Shown here in pieces: positions 62,620 to 64,000 of a DNA stretch of 64,000 bases (the first letter of the stretch is position 1; each line of letters opens with the position of its first letter). Origin of the DNA: Acidimicrobiales bacterium (GTDB lineage Bacteria; Actinomycetota; Acidimicrobiia; Acidimicrobiales; AC-14); the NCBI GenBank assembly GCA_025463925.1, contig JAODBK010000042.1:92786-156785 (forward strand), read 5' to 3'. Made by a program: the position numbers and the translations under genes. A model generated the notes under the pieces. That model was not told the origin of the DNA and searched no databases. It saw only the letters and a list, made by a program, of their open reading frames with translations.

Positions 62620-63510
62620 GTGGCCGACATCGACATCCGCGAGGTCGGTCCACGCGACGGCCTGCAGATCGAAGCGCCCCTTCCCGTCGATGCGCGCGTG
62701 CGGCTGATCGAAGCGCTGCTCGATGCCGGCCTCCACCACATCGAAGTCGGCTCGTTCGTCTCGCCGCAGGCGGTGCCGGCGATGGCCGACACCGGCGCGG
62801 TCGTCGCCGCCCTCGGGCCGCGTGCCGGTGTGCGGATGGTTGCCCTGGTGCCGAACCGCAAAGGCGCCGAGCTCGCGACCGACGCCGGCCTCACCGACCT
62901 GTCCGTCACCGTCTCGGCGTCGCCGGCCTACAACGAGAAGAACGTTGGCATGTCGATCCTCGAGTCGATCGCGCAGGTCGCCCAGATCGTGTCGATCGGC
63001 CCCGCGTCGGTCGACGCCGTGGTCTCCTGCGCGTTCGGCTCTCCCGACGAAGGCGACATCGCGCCAACGGTGGTCGCGGCGCTGGCCGACCGGCTCCTCG
63101 ATGCCGGTGCCACCTCGCTCACCTACGCCGACACCACCGGCATGGCCACGCCCCGCCGCGTCGACGACCTGCTGGCCGAGACCGGTCCGGCCGTCGGGCT
63201 CCACTTCCACGAGACGCGCGGCACCGGCCTGGTGAACGCCTATGCCGCGCTGCTCGCCGGCGTGCGCCGGTTCGACACGTCGATCGGCGGCCTCGGCGGC
63301 TCGCCCTTCGCCGATGGGGCGGCCGGGAACCTCGCCACCGAGGACCTCGTCCACCTGCTCGACGACCTGGGCCGTTCCACCGGTGTCGACCTCGACCGTC
63401 TGCTGGCCGCATCCGAGCTGGCGGCGTCGCTCGTCGGTCATTCGGTGCCCAGCCGCGTCGCGGCCGCCGGTCCGCGGTTGCCGTTGCCGTCGCGCTCGCG
63501 TCTCGCCTGA
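62620..63510 (+). CDS. mvaB: Hydroxymethylglutaryl-CoA lyase-like protein
   Basis: 296 residues, DRE-TIM metallolyase. 'IREVGPRDGLQIEAPLPVD' (about 5-23; the DRE motif is VGPRDGLQ), 'HIEVGSFVSPQAVPAMADT' (about 42-60), 'SVTVSASPAYNEKNVGMS', 'YADTTGMATPRRV', 'GLHFHETRGTGLVNAYAALLAGVRRFDTSIGGLGGSPFADGAAGNLATED' region (about 187-236). Metal His pair HFH is present. The usual catalytic Cys loop near 'GGLGGSPFADGAAGN' lacks the GCP(Y/F) Cys: it reads GGSPF. A close homolog with changed loop, so the true reaction is less sure. GTG at 62620. Confidence 0.85.
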   Translation: MADIDIREVGPRDGLQIEAPLPVDARVRLIEALLDAGLHHIEVGSFVSPQAVPAMADTGAVVAALGPRAGVRMVALVPNRKGAELATDAGLTDLSVTVSASPAYNEKNVGMSILESIAQVAQIVSIGPASVDAVVSCAFGSPDEGDIAPTVVAALADRLLDAGATSLTYADTTGMATPRRVDDLLAETGPAVGLHFHETRGTGLVNAYAALLAGVRRFDTSIGGLGGSPFADGAAGNLATEDLVHLLDDLGRSTGVDLDRLLAASELAASLVGHSVPSRVAAAGPRLPLPSRSRLA

Positions 63511-63519
63511 GGGCGCCCC

Positions 63520-63729
63520 GTGCCCTGGTGTGAGACCTGCAGCCGGTTCTGGAACCCGCCGTCGATGAACGAGGACGGCTCGTGCCCGACCTGCGGCAAC
63601 GTGATCGCGAAGCCACACGACGAAGCGCTGCGCGCGCCGTGGCACTTCAAGTTGCTCCTTGCCGCGTTGATCCTCTACCTCGGCTACCGCCTGTACCAAG
63701 GCATCGCCTGGCTGGCCCATCACGTGTGA
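63520..63729 (+). CDS. Zinc-ribbon protein with membrane helix
   Basis: 69 residues. 'WCETCSRFWNP' and 'SCPTCGNVIAK' supply four Cys of a zinc ribbon (CxxC...CxxC). One hydrophobic helix (about 45-67, FKLLLAALILYLGYRLYQGIAWL) follows. GTG at 63520. Lies 9 bases after the lyase-like gene. A small membrane-anchored zinc ribbon; function unknown. Confidence 0.8.
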   Translation: MPWCETCSRFWNPPSMNEDGSCPTCGNVIAKPHDEALRAPWHFKLLLAALILYLGYRLYQGIAWLAHHV

Positions 63730-63821
63730 TCGCTTCGCAGTCGGAATGCCGGCCGTGAAGTCGAGTTGCGGGCGCGCTCGACTGTGTCGAACGAAGTCGA
63801 CATCGGTGTCCGCGTGTCCTC

Positions 63822-64000
63822 TCACGGCGGTGACCCCCGCGGTCCGCCACCGCCCCTGAGCAGTCCCATCCGCCGGTCCCGCTCCGTCTTCTCGACGTGG
63901 TGGTACCAGCACTTCCACTCGATGTTGCCGGCCGACCAGGCGCCGCCGTTGGCCCGCGGGTCGATGTGGTCGCGCTCGAGGTAGTAGCGGCGATCGCAGC
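63822..64000 (-). CDS. HNH endonuclease (5' end outside window)
   Basis: 58 residues visible at the C-terminal end, read from 63998 down to the TGA at 63822-63824. 'CDRRYYLERDHIDPRANGG' and 'WSAGNIEWKCWYHHVEKTE' are the HNH core: Cys, then DHIDP with the catalytic His, then NIEWKCWYHH. An HNH nuclease domain whose start lies beyond the window. Convergent with the zinc-ribbon gene across a 92-base gap with nothing else visible. Confidence 0.8.
   Translation of the reverse strand, partial: CDRRYYLERDHIDPRANGGAWSAGNIEWKCWYHHVEKTERDRRMGLLRGGGGPRGSPP

Noticed and set aside
60799..63918. Long minus-strand frame opposite der, the phosphatase, NUDIX and lyase genes
   Set aside because: Composition is that of an antisense shadow and the plus-strand genes have clear catalytic motifs.

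Overview
The window is about 64 kb of very GC-rich DNA, almost fully coded, with many 4-base start/stop overlaps (ATGA, GTGA, TTGA) and frequent GTG/TTG starts. A SteA/SteB-MurJ cell-envelope block, several F420-dependent LLM-type oxidoreductases, a BldC-like excisionase-type HTH protein, KstR-like TetR logic and many -10 hexamers only 5-9 bases before start codons together suggest a high-GC actinobacterium, most likely of the class Acidimicrobiia. The class is an inference from gene content, not a measured placement.

Layout. 1-2,700: the end of an oligopeptide-type solute-binding lipoprotein, a tRNA-Leu(GAG), and a broken AbiE toxin-antitoxin locus (antitoxin intact, toxin internally deleted). 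2,750-10,760: an MFS transporter with a small membrane protein, then a branched-chain-amino-acid-type ABC operon (binding lipoprotein with a Gly-Thr linker, fused LivH-LivM permease, one LivF ATPase, a secreted protein and a small membrane protein). 10,760-14,700: a TetR-controlled catabolic cluster with two amidohydrolase-fold proteins and a CYP142-like P450; two perfect 15-bp palindromes precede the two transcription units. 14,750-23,970: mixed small genes (GNAT, VOC, hemerythrin, thioesterase, PAP2, acyltransferase, hydrolase, LLM oxidoreductase, DUF3052-like, DUF1015). 23,999-25,038: an AbiEi-DUF559 nuclease gene bracketed by two 47-bp palindromes of one family. 25,004-30,241: a minus-strand catabolic operon (zinc dehydrogenase, VOC, LLM oxidoreductase, MFS, P450) with palindromic operator candidates.

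30,246-48,182: rhomboid, phasin-like protein, then tlyA-nadK-recN-steA-steB-murJ-GT2/AlkP fusion-GT4-pyrG-nudix-ald-xerD, followed by a DksA-like zinc-finger protein, a site-2 protease, an HD protein and another LLM oxidoreductase. This is a DNA repair, envelope and division block.

48,179-63,729: trpS, then scpA-scpB-rluB-aroH-tyrA-aroA-cmk-plsC, an HD enzyme, a DEAD helicase, ispH divergent from a DUF512 radical SAM gene, der, a SpoIIE-type phosphatase, a NUDIX protein, an HMG-CoA-lyase-like gene and a zinc-ribbon protein. The window ends inside an HNH nuclease gene on the minus strand.

The most unusual items are the palindrome-bracketed AbiEi-DUF559 unit, the deleted AbiEii toxin beside the tRNA, the paired palindromic operators that contain stop codons, tlyA with no normal start codon, the GT2-phosphatase fusion, and the widespread leaderless-type promoters. 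No stretch longer than about 300 bases lacks a gene; the largest gaps (about 110-170 bases, for example 4715-4852, 30076-30245 and 56087-56199) hold only promoter or leader sequence.
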